Part shown: one piece after another, positions 26,308 to 35,533 of the stretch
How positions within the stretch are numbered: position 1 is the stretch's first letter
Layout: each line of letters begins with the position of its first letter
Source: Lyophyllum atratum
Lineage: Eukaryota; Basidiomycota; Agaricomycetes; Agaricales; Lyophyllaceae
Direction of reading: 5' to 3'
Length of the DNA stretch: 64,000 bases
Assembly (NCBI GenBank): GCA_014905825.1
Contig: JACGCN010000044.1
Location: 1-64,000 of the forward strand
Made by a program: the position numbers and the translations under genes
Notes under the pieces: generated by a model
What the model saw: the letters and a program-made list of their open reading frames with translations, nothing else
The model's database searches: none
Told to the model about the DNA's origin: nothing

Positions 26308-28073
26308 ATGGACAGATACAATAACAGCAGTTACTATACATACTCGTGGCATCAGGTATGTTGAACGCAGAGCATCCAGACCCAAACTGAGCCTTTGACT
26401 GAGCTTTTGACTGACTCATGATCTCCATTTATCCAGTCGCACGACCAGGTATTACCTCGTCAAATTAAACCTTGAGCTTTACTCAAAGCCTGTCATTTAG
26501 GCCACCGTACTGGTGATAGTCCCTCATGACACCCACGTAGAGGATGTTGCGGTATGTTCTTAATTCGGCGGGGTGGTTAGATTGAGTAACAATTCGCTTC
26601 CTAGGTCGTTGTCGAGCGCAATTATCTGTTGGTAGGAGTAGAGGGCCAAGCACCAATAGTCAAGGTGAGTACCACTTTCCATCCTACAAAACGGTGTCAC
26701 TCAGCACGAGTGAACATAGGGGCGGCTGTACGGCAATGTTAGTACCACAAACTCCGTGTGGCAGCTTGAGTCCAGAAAAGCCCGCCTTACGGGACGAGAG
26801 CGCACAGCTTCCACAATATCTACGTCTTCGACACAGTCATCGTACGCCTTCGTATCAGATCCAGAAATATCCAGCAGTTTTGCTGCATCGCTCGAGAGTG
26901 GTCAAGTGTCTGATGCAGAGGACATATCTCCATCTCCTGCACTTTCCTCTCCGAGCATGTCCTGTGACGAGCGCGTTCTTCCTGCCCTTTCACGTCGCAA
27001 ACCTAAATCCAACGCTGCCGCGTCACGCTCTGTTTCTCCGGGCCACGCTCTACGCAGTATGACATCCTCATATTCCTCCCTTGAGTCATTGCAGTCGCCA
27101 CATTCTGGGAAGCTCCTAACCCTCCATCTGGAGAAAGAACAGTCTATTATATGGCCTTCATTAATTGTGGGCCCGGCGCCAGAATACCTCTCACCCCTCG
27201 TGACGGACTCAGTCATCTTCGATGCGAGTCTTGAGCTGGAGCATCAGTACAACATGGATCCCACCAGCCTGGTCTTAATTGGATTAGAACTGTTTGATAT
27301 ACGCAAAGACAAGGACGAAGCTTTCGAATGCTTTATGTAAGTGTCCTGCCGTTGGAGCCTTTCCGTAGCTGACTTCGATATTCTTTAGACGAGCGTGGCA
27401 TCAAGCTCATGCTCCCACAGCCGCCATGAGACTAGCATCACACTATTTACCCATTACTTCAACATATAATCTGGAAACTACCAAGGATCAGGCTCCGCGC
27501 GGCACAACTGATTATTATCTCCGATGCACAGGTGGAAGACGCGGGCTGGCGCAACTCTATCTCGACGCCGGCCTCCTGCATCTAGAAGGTGCCGCATCCA
27601 CACTTCTATCAGCGTCTTATTCAAGCCTGTCCTCCATCCGCGTGCCTCTGCATGCCCAGGTGGGAGAAGGCGGGACGGAGGCATGGATGCGCGATCGCGA
27701 AGCAGCTGCCGAGTACTTCGAGCGTGCTCGATTACTGGAGCCCAGCCTGGAGATCCCGTCTCTTCCCCTCGCAGACCCTCGCCACAATACCGAAGAGCTT
27801 GAAATGCCTTCCATCGATACCGGAGCTTCTGACGACCCAGGCAGTCATTCTGAGGCGTCTCAGTACACAGATGCTGAGACATCGATGTTACGTCGACGCC
27901 GGAAAAAGGAGGAGATGACGCTATTTGAGAATCGTATCGCGGACGACGATGCGGATAATACCTGGTATTTGTATATCCCTGGACTGGTGGGGGCAGGCAC
28001 TGCATTACTCGTTGTCGGTATTGTTGGTGCCCTGAGTCTTTCGAACTGGTCAAGGAGGAACCAGGGCTCATAA
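26308..28073 (+). CDS. CS (p23/NudC-like) domain protein with C-terminal membrane anchor
   Basis: Exons: 26308-26355, 26437-26448, 26501-26551, 26605-26664, 26720-27336, 27389-28073; 490 aa, in frame. The N-terminus forms a CS/p23-like beta fold (YYTYSWHQ, ATVLVIVPHDTHVEDVAVVV, YLLVGVEG, PIVKGRLYGNV, SVWQLE), typical of Hsp90 co-chaperones and NudC proteins. A Ser-rich linker follows. Then comes a helical region with a TPR/Sel1-like look (AFECFIRAWHQAHAPTAAMR, RGLAQLYLDAGLLHLEGAAS). A single hydrophobic segment at about 456-480 leaves a short basic tail, suggesting a tail-anchored protein of the ER or outer mitochondrial membrane. Exon 2 is only 12 nt (TCGCACGACCAG, residues SHDQ). The specific client is unknown. 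Confidence 0.85.
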
Positions 28074-28440
28074 ACCTGGCATTGGTGGATGGGACGTTTT
28101 GTATCATAGCTTTGCTTTCCCGTTTGCTGTATCTCGTTGTACATTAATGATTAGATGGTATACCTAGGTCGTAATATCCCCCCCCCCCCTGTTGGCTCCC
28201 CTGTTATCACTTGGTACCAATGAGACATCCCTCATCTTAGTCGCATCCGTATCTTCTTCCGCATCGATGTCCTTGGGAAGACTCGGCTGTATCCTCGAGT
28301 CCGCCTGGGTGGCCGCTGGACGCGATCGTGTCGCGCAACGGGATATCACGTGGGTGGTGACATCTTATCCTGCACACTGCACAGCCCTTGGAGCTGTGAA
28401 GTTGCTTCCGCCCTCCAGTACACATACTAAGAGTACAGCG
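28074..28440. other. Intergenic, with a C12 homopolymer
   Basis: Convergence of one 3' end with the SDS22 promoter. A run of 12 C lies at 28178-28189, a likely site of sequencing or replication length error. Nothing coding recognised. Confidence 0.6.
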
Positions 28441-29960
28441 ATGTCGACCTCACTGAACACTCCTACTGGCGATTCAGAGGGATCGACCTCAAAGATGTGT
28501 GTTATCAAAGCTTGACGTCAACTGCTAACATTTTAATCACGCCTTACATCTAGTGCCAGGGTCGTGTTACCAGAAACAGAGACAGTCCAGGCGGTCGATG
28601 TCGATTCCGATGAAGAGCCCTTGGAAGAGGCCAGTATAGAGGAGCACGAAGAGGGCGATTTCCTTGCAGACTTTCCCGATGACACTGAGGTTGGCACCTT
28701 ATTTGTCAAACGATCCATCGCGAGGCGCAGCTGACCGTACATAGGACTTGGAGCTCGTCCACGCTCGCATAGGGACCCTTGAAAGCCTGCGACTCCCGAG
28801 ATTCGCAAATCATTTGAAACGGTTATGTCTACGGCAAAACTTCATCTCGGTTCTAGACCCCGAAGTCTTCCATCTGCTCACGAACCTGGAGGAACTTGAC
28901 ATGTACGATAATAAACTCAAGACGACTGGGAACGCTCTAGATAAATTTACGAAACTCGAGTACGCTCCTTCGGAAAAGTACCGCGTCAATTCGCTAATTG
29001 ACCTTCTTGGCTTCTCAGAGTGTTGGATTTATCCTTCAATGTCCTGAAGGCCGTTCCTGATGGACTCGAGTTGCTTACGTCCCTCCACACCATATATTTC
29101 GTTCAGAACCGAATATCAAAGATAAACGGTCTCGGGTCATGTACCAACTTGCGAAGCCTGGAATTGGGAGGTAACAGGATACGGGTACGTGGGTCTAGTC
29201 CTTCCTACCCAACCTTGCGAGTTAAAGTGGCTATAGAGAATCGAAAACTTAGAATCACTCGTAAATCTAGAAGAGCTATGGCTTGGGAAGAATAAGATCA
29301 CTAAACTAGAGGTAGGCCTTAGATCTCTACGAACTTATGCTGGGCTGACGTCATGTATCTATTGGACATAGAATCTGGGCACTCTCAAAAAGCTCAAGAT
29401 CTTATCCATGCAGTCCAATCGAGTCACACAGCTGGAAGGCCTGGAGCAATTGGAGAACCTGGAACAACTATATCTGAGTCATAATGGTGTCAAACGGCTA
29501 GAAAACCTGGAGAACAACGTGAGTTACTTCACGCGCGCCCCTCCCGTTTGCCGGTGTCTCAATAAGAAACAGACAAAACTCACCACCCTCGACGTCGGGA
29601 ACAACCTTATCCCTGCAATCGAGAACATATCCCATCTGACGTTACTAGAGGAACTCTGGGTATGCATTGCGCTTCATGTAGACCCCTCCCTACTGACCTG
29701 TAGCTTACCTCTTGAAGATGACCGGAAATCAGATCCCCGATCTGACGGCTTTAGAGCCACAGCTTGGCGCCATGACGTCTCTGGAGACATTATATCTCGA
29801 AGCGAACCCTTGTCAAACAAAGGACATGACTGGCTATAGGAGGAAGATCATGTTAGCGCTACCGCAGCTCAAGCAAATCGATGCGACGTGAGCATTGCCG
29901 CCATACGATTTATATTTAGACCTCTGACGCTCTGCATATAGGTACGTTAGACAGGCCTAG
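28441..29960 (+). CDS. SDS22: Protein phosphatase 1 regulatory subunit SDS22 (LRR protein)
   Basis: Nuclear PP1 regulator and PP1 biogenesis factor. Exons: 28441-28496, 28554-28689, 28745-28959, 29019-29184, 29237-29311, 29372-29518, 29573-29659, 29718-29887, 29942-29960; 356 aa, in frame. After an acidic N-terminal region of about 65 residues come SDS22-type 22-residue LRRs in series (LTNLEELDMYDNKL, LEVLDLSFNVLKAV, LHTIYFVQNRISKI, LRSLELGGNRIRRI, LEELWLGKNKITKL, LKILSMQSNRVTQL, LEQLYLSHNGVKRL, LTTLDVGNNLI, LEELWMTGNQIPDL, LETLYLEANPC). It closes with an LRR-cap-like YRRKIMLALPQLKQIDATYVR. Length and order match SDS22. Confidence 0.95.
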
Positions 29961-30885
29961 TGTCACACAATAAGTATTTTGGAACCTCGAACCGTATCAT
30001 AACAGGTTGGCTTGACCTGATCAGGATTGCGGCGTCTCTTAAGGAGCACTTCGAATCCTAAACCAATCGTCTCGGCGTATTCCATATGGCCGTGACGCGA
30101 ACAATTCTGGGTCCACTGTCAGGCAAGAGGTTATATCAGCCTATAAACGAAGTGGTTATCGGGCGCAATCCTTGTACTGGGAAGTTAGCACTTGTTGCGC
30201 CTGGCCGAGTGCCAACTTGAAAGACGGATAGATGTGCCCTCGGGACTTTCTTTTTCGATGGAGATATCGCCGAAAAAGTGGAGGACTACGAATCTGGAAG
30301 ATAGCACCCTGTGCATCTCCGCGACACCTTCTCTACAACGTCTCAGTCACGATACCATCCTCTAAATATTGGTTGCAGCATTTTCTCGGGTGTCTGACTT
30401 GCGCACGACATCACTGGTAACGAGCGGGTATTTGATAATCTATCCAGACATGAGACAGTGACCAACTGGTGTAAGTCGCGGAGTGGCTATAGAAGTCGTG
30501 ATAGCAGGCGCAGAAAGGGGCCACGAAGCTGAAATCACCCAGACGCTATCTCCCGCCGCGGATGCTTTACATACATCCAGTTCGCGATGGCGTTTTTATA
30601 AAGTTGTCACATTGCCCCGTTCACTCGATAGAGTAGATGCGGGTTGAAGGTCAATTCTTTGATTGATGATCGGAATCGTGGAGTTTTCTGCTTCGAATCC
30701 TGTAGGACAGGCTCACGGTACCGATCTCTTAATGAACGTCAAGGACAGCCAGTTCAAGCTACCTGTTGTCGCATGCTACACCCGCATATGCAAACCCCCT
30801 TTTGCTCTCGAACCGAGCGCTACGCTCCTATACTTGAGGTCATGGATGGGTCATAAAGCCGCGGGGGTCTGATCACTGAAACGCC
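29961..30885. other. Intergenic, nothing recognised
   Basis: About 0.9 kb between SDS22 and the thiamine pyrophosphokinase gene; short open frames only, no conserved motif. Confidence 0.5.
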
Positions 30886-31990
30886 ATGCATTTGAATTGT
30901 CCACCGACTACCTCGATGAGCGTGACTTCCTGGAATGTTCATTTCCTCCAAAAGCAGGCCGAAGCTCATGCCAACAACGACTCGGGGCAGCCCTCACGAG
31001 CGCTAATCATTCTCAACCAGCCATTCTCGCGCGCACTTCTCGAACGGCTATGGGCTTCCTCCGCCTGGCGCTGCTGCGCTGACGGTGGCGCGAACAGGCT
31101 ATACGACACGTTCGCTAGTGATCTAGAGTCGCGTAGGGCGTAAGTGATCCCCGTTCTCCTTCTCCAGGTCATTTTTTACGCGCCTGTCTTGAGCGTAGAT
31201 TTTTGCCCAATCTTATCAAAGGCGATTTGGACTCAATCCGTTGTGAGGTTCGGGAATACTATTCAGCTCAGGTGGGCTTTCCTTCCTTATTTTTCTCGGA
31301 AATTCCATCTTGGCTTACACGGTTCTATGTGCAACCGCAGGGTGTCCCAATCGTACAGGACGGAGACCAGAACTCGACTGACCTTATGAAATGCGTGGCC
31401 GCGCTCGAGATGAAGGAATGCGCTGAGGGTGCTCAGGTACATTGTCCGTAACCCGCCTGCCTAGCTATGGACGCTCATTTCTAGGGTAGCAATATGACAT
31501 CATTCTCCTCGGCGGGCTAGCGGGGCGTCTTGATCAGACAATACACACCCTGTCTTATTTACACAAGCTGCGTAAAACGCGCGCTCGTGTGTTCGCGGCG
31601 ACAGATGATAATGTGGGTTGGGTACTAGACGCGGTGCGTTGCTGGACTCTCTCGTTCCCCAAAAATGGCACTAATGCTGTATGACCAGGGCGAGCATGTT
31701 ATTGAGATCGACCACGATCTCCTCGGTCAGACGTGTGGACTTTTGCCTGTCGGTATCGACTCCACGGTCCTCACGACTTCAGGGTTACGTTGGAATTTGA
31801 GTGCGTCGTCCTACAGGTCCCTCTACCTTCCTAGTAGGATCTGATTTTTTACCCAGCCGAAACCGTATCGTCGTTCGATGGGATGGTGTCGACGTCGAAC
31901 CATCTCGTCCCGGAAGAGAAGCAAGTCCGCATCAAGACGTCAAAACCAATCTGGTGGACAGTGGAATTGAGGGCCACGGGGTTGGCGTAA
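30886..31990 (+). CDS. THI80-like: Thiamine pyrophosphokinase
   Basis: Transfers pyrophosphate from ATP to thiamine to make thiamine diphosphate, the cofactor used for instance by the PDH E1 encoded at 8.9 kb. Exons: 30886-31139, 31199-31271, 31341-31436, 31490-31633, 31689-31800, 31857-31990; 270 aa, in frame. Family motifs are CCADGGANRLYD, LIKGDLDSIR, the substrate motif DGDQNSTDLMKC, LLGGLAGRLDQTIHTL and the C-terminal beta-sandwich with SSFDGMVSTSNHLV. Start alternatives are 30886 and the internal Met at 30916; the catalytic part is unaffected. The MoaD-like gene begins 85 bases downstream. Confidence 0.94.
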
Positions 31991-32075
31991 TTCAAATCTG
32001 TTGTAACAAATGGCGGGAGTTTGTAACACGTAGAAATTACATCTGCATCGATAAAGTGTCAGATCATAGACCGCC

Positions 32076-32363
32076 ATGCCTGCTGATATCGATCCCTCAC
32101 GATCCATCACTGTCCTATACTTCGCCGCAGCCTCGACTGCAACTAAACTCACAGAGGAGCGTGTCCCTCTTCCGAGCGATGGCCCCTTTCTCCTATCATC
32201 GCTTGCGGCCCTCTTGGTCGCGCGCCATCCGAACACTGTGCTAGGAAAAGTGCTGCAGGGAAGTCAGTGGAGTGTGGATGCGGAGATGGTAGACAATCCG
32301 GAGGACACAGAGCTCAAGGGCGGTGAGGAAGTCGCTGTGATCTGTCCGGTGTCTGGAGGGTGA
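32076..32363 (+). CDS. MOCS2A-like: MoaD-type molybdopterin synthase small subunit (sulfur carrier)
   Basis: An intronless 95-aa protein with a ubiquitin-like MoaD/ThiS layout: ITVLYFAAASTATKL at the N-terminus and the invariant C-terminal double glycine in EEVAVICPVSGG. In molybdenum cofactor synthesis the terminal Gly is thiocarboxylated by the MOCS3/Uba4-type enzyme and donates sulfur within molybdopterin synthase. The stop follows the GG directly, as the chemistry requires. Ending in PVSGG favours MoaD over Urm1, whose members end in a GG motif after a longer beta-grasp. It lies between thiamine pyrophosphokinase and a metallo-beta-lactamase gene on the same strand. Confidence 0.9.
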   Translation: MPADIDPSRSITVLYFAAASTATKLTEERVPLPSDGPFLLSSLAALLVARHPNTVLGKVLQGSQWSVDAEMVDNPEDTELKGGEEVAVICPVSGG

Positions 32364-32486
32364 GAAGTGAGTTAGCGCGATGTGATTCTATACCCTATCC
32401 TGATCTCATCTCGAACCTGGCCCTCACAGATCGCTGTGCTTGTTCCTCAATCTGTATATTACCCATCTACCCAACGAACAAGTGCT

Positions 32487-33531
32487 ATGCATGCAGATGC
32501 CCCCGCGCGATCATCGGCATTCCAAGCAACCCGCCTGACACCCAACACATATATGATAAAGGAGCACAACGACATATACTCAGAACATCCTTTTATGTAT
32601 GTCAAGGTAGTGCCTTTATCTAATAATGTGATCGTCGTGGACACCGGGTGCGGCGGAGCATCCAATGATCCCAATACCGAGATCACAAGCCTGCGCGAAT
32701 TCATAGAGACAGTTAGGCTAGAGGAGAACGAGGGCAAGCCACTGAACGAGGGAGGCGAGATGCAGTATGTGGTCGTAATGACCCACTGCCACTACGATCA
32801 CATCCGTATACATATCCCGCTATTATCTGGCTTCTTCATGCTAACACCCCGCCGTTGCAGTCGGTATCGAACAGTTGTAGGCATAACTGCAGATTTTGAA
32901 TATCCTGCGGCTAACTCTTCTTCTCTGTAGCAGCAAAGACTCCCCCATCCTAGCATCATCGTACGACCCGGCATTCCTCTCTCCATCTGCAATATCCGAA
33001 CACTCGCTCTGTAATGCCTTGGGGCTCAAAACACCTTCCTACGCCCCCATTCTCATATCTGATCGCAATATCATCCCTGGAAGTGATGGCATGACTGTGA
33101 TCCATACGCCTGGACACACGCCCGATGAGCTCGCGCTCTACGACGTCCAGGAGCAAATGCTTTACGTGGGCGACTCCCTATACGAGCATGAAGAAATCAT
33201 TTTCCCCAAGGAAGGCTCGATTGTGGCCTGGTTCGCTTCCATCGACGCCCTCATATCGCTCGTGCGATCCCAGAATGAAGTGGGGGATGGGAAGAGTGAG
33301 GTCCTGGTGAATGCTGGTCACTGTACGGTAGCCCGTCCAGCTCGAGAGGTATTAGAAGCAGCGAGACGGTTCATGCAAGATGTTGTTGAGGGGAAAGAGG
33401 ATGTGGTCAAGCGGTTGGTTGTCCGAGGGGAAAAGAATGTCGGGTACAGGCAGAAAGATGGCAGGTTCTCGCTGCGGTGCCCGAAGAGACTTGTAGAGGA
33501 GGCCAGGTCTCGGAAAGCACATCTAGGATAA
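32487..33531 (+). CDS. Metallo-beta-lactamase fold hydrolase
   Basis: Exons: 32487-32805, 32861-32876, 32931-33531; 311 aa. It has the metallo-beta-lactamase metal ligands in order: HCHYDH (HxHxDH, about residues 101-106), HTPGHTPDE, the bridging Asp in VGDSLYEHEE, and NAGHCT. An early strand reads NNVIVVDTGCGG. The glyoxalase-II/MBL class hydrolyses thioesters, esters or lactones; the substrate cannot be read from sequence. The central exon is only 16 nt, and including it keeps the expected DHILGIEQF segment. The gene ends 43 bases from the convergent CCDC174 gene. Confidence 0.92.
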
Positions 33532-33574
33532 AATACAAGGGCCAATATCACATACATCAGCCTTTAGTGAGCGC

Positions 33575-35040
33575 TCATCGTCCCTTTGATCGGAAGTCGC
33601 GTTCCAGCTGGGCTAAGAATGAGTCAGCCTCGTTAGCTGATGGCGCCTTTCCTTTGCCCTTTCCGCTAGAGGATTTCATGCTCGCTTCTAGGGCAGCGAG
33701 AGGGTCCTGGGGGGTGGAGGGGATTGCTGCGTGAGCCACCGCTGTGGGGGGCTTCATCGTAGAGTTTAAAGCTGATTGAGATGGATCACCAGCACTGCCA
33801 GCGACCTTCCTCCGTTTCGCATCCACTAACTTCCTCCTTTCTTCCAGTTCCCTCTTCCGCTTATCCATCGCCCGACTCCTCGCCCCATCTCCGGTATCCT
33901 GCATGCCTTCCACCTCGCCAGGCCGCACGTTCACTGCACCTAGCTCTTCTCTCACTCTCCCCGTTTCGTCGCGTGCACCCTTTAGCTCTTCCATCTGCCT
34001 TCGTCTTGTCTCTTCATCGCCGGAGAACTGGTAGAAGCCAGCGCCCTTGGCACGGTTCTCGCGCGATGCGTCGTAGTGCACACCCAAGGGATTGTTCTCC
34101 TCTGCGTGCGCGGCTGCAATCTCCGCGATCCGTTCAGCGCTGGGTTCGTAGATGGGGAAATGGTTCACAGGATTTCCTACGTAAAATAATTAAAATGAGA
34201 GCTTAGATAGAGACAATGGCGGTAAGTCAAAAGCTTACGGATGACTATATCCCTGCGCCGAAGTCTGTAAGTAAAGGATCATGAAGGAGGAAAGCGTGAC
34301 ATACTCGTCTTCGTCTCTTTCCTCCTGGGGTGCTGGTGCAAGTTCCCGAGGAACTTCCGAGCGTCTTGCAGTCCTAAGGCGTCCAAATTCATCTTCATAT
34401 TCCACCATTGGGTCATTCTTTTCGTTATTAGTAAGTAACCCTGTGTGAAAAGAGAAAGACGCAATGGACGCATACCTCGTCACTTCCCAGTGGTCGTGCA
34501 ACCTGGACTGATTCGTCTACATCATCGCTGTCCGATTCAAACTGCTCTGACAAGGTCTTAGAATCAAACTAGAAATATCGATCAACAAGACTTCAACAAA
34601 ATTCGCAACCTCCACGCGACTAATCACTCACATCTACCAAGAGGGCATCGTACTGTTTATCGTTCAACCCGCCTGTCTTCCCCTTTCGCAGCTTTTCGTA
34701 GATCTTTGCTTTGCGCTCGAGTGCAGCACGCGCTGACTCTAGCGTCGGCTTGCTTACTTCCTCGAGCTCGACGTCTCGCGATGCGCGCGCCTGTAGGCCT
34801 TTATTTTGCCGGGCCCAAACGGTGGGTTTCTGAAGTAACATATGTAAGTGAGATAGTTGGGGTAGGAGGTTCTGCGAAACGCACCTTGTCTGGACGTTTG
34901 ACGCCACCAACGATATAATTCGCCTTTCCTGCTACTTTGCTCTTGGTGAATTGTTCCTCTTGCTTGGAGAGCTCGGCCTTGAGATCGAGAAAGGAACTAG
35001 CGCTGACTCCTTTTGCTTTCGACTTGTTGATGGGCGCCAT
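33575..35040 (-). CDS. CCDC174: CCDC174 homologue (DUF4078)
   Basis: Exons, 5' to 3': 35040-34885, 34829-34632, 34568-34476, 34417-34305, 34264-34239, 34176-33575; 395 aa, in frame. The conserved core is DPMVEYEDEFGRLRTARRSE, then NPVNHFPIYEPSAERIAEIA and NPLGVHYDASRENRAKGAGF, followed by a long charged coiled-coil (about residues 250-330) with KRKRELEERRKL. CCDC174 is a nuclear protein linked in animals to the spliceosome and exon-junction factors; the fungal role is inferred. Exon 5 is only 26 nt. The start codon lies about 115 bases from a tRNA-Tyr gene on the same strand. Confidence 0.92.
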
Positions 35041-35155
35041 ACTGCCACTGGAGCAAAATGACAGTGGGCCAAGAGGAACTTGAGAGGAACTGACAAAGAG
35101 CAACTATGTAATTTCTGATGGTTAGAAGCAAAGGAATCAGAGCGAACCAAAAAGA

Positions 35156-35234
35156 TCCGACCTGCCTGGTTCGAACAGGCGACATCAAGATTATCCATTA
35201 CAGTCTTGCGCTCTTCCAACTGAGCTAAGGTCGG
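35156..35234 (-). tRNA. tY(GUA): tRNA-Tyr (anticodon GTA) with a 6-nt intron
   Basis: Read on the minus strand. A 7-bp acceptor stem (CCGACCT/AGGTCGG) is followed by discriminator A. The D arm holds the A box TTAGCTCAGTTGG. The anticodon stem CAAGA/TCTTG has loop CTGTAA, with GTA at 35201-35199. The T arm is GCCTG-TTCGAAC-CAGGC. Six extra bases (TGGATA, 35197-35192) follow position 37, the canonical intron site, which leaves a 73-nt mature tRNA. A T5 run just after the 3' end suits RNA polymerase III termination. C1-G72 is typical of eukaryotic tRNA-Tyr. Confidence 0.95.
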
Positions 35235-35533
35235 CACATATTAACTACTGTTCACAATTCATCACAATGTGATCAGAAGCACTGAGCTGAACTCAGACCT
35301 GGTTCGACCCAATCAACGTCTTCCGTCAGTCAGGATTCTGAACAAGAAATGAATTATTGAAGTCCAGTCTAAATGCATGAATCCAGATGTGTGCAAGATC
35401 CGAGTATGAAAGAGAATATTAGGAAGGTGTGACGGGTAAATAGAGCATAAGAGGTCGTAAAGGGTCGTAAAGTGCAGAAAGTTATTGAATAAGTAGGGAT
35501 TCGCTTCCAATCGTTATCGTTCTCGGTTTTCGT
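35235..35533. other. Spacer between tRNA-Tyr and the CaaX-protein gene
   Basis: About 300 bases holding the tRNA 5' flank and the 3' flank of the long minus-strand gene. Nothing else seen. Confidence 0.5.
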
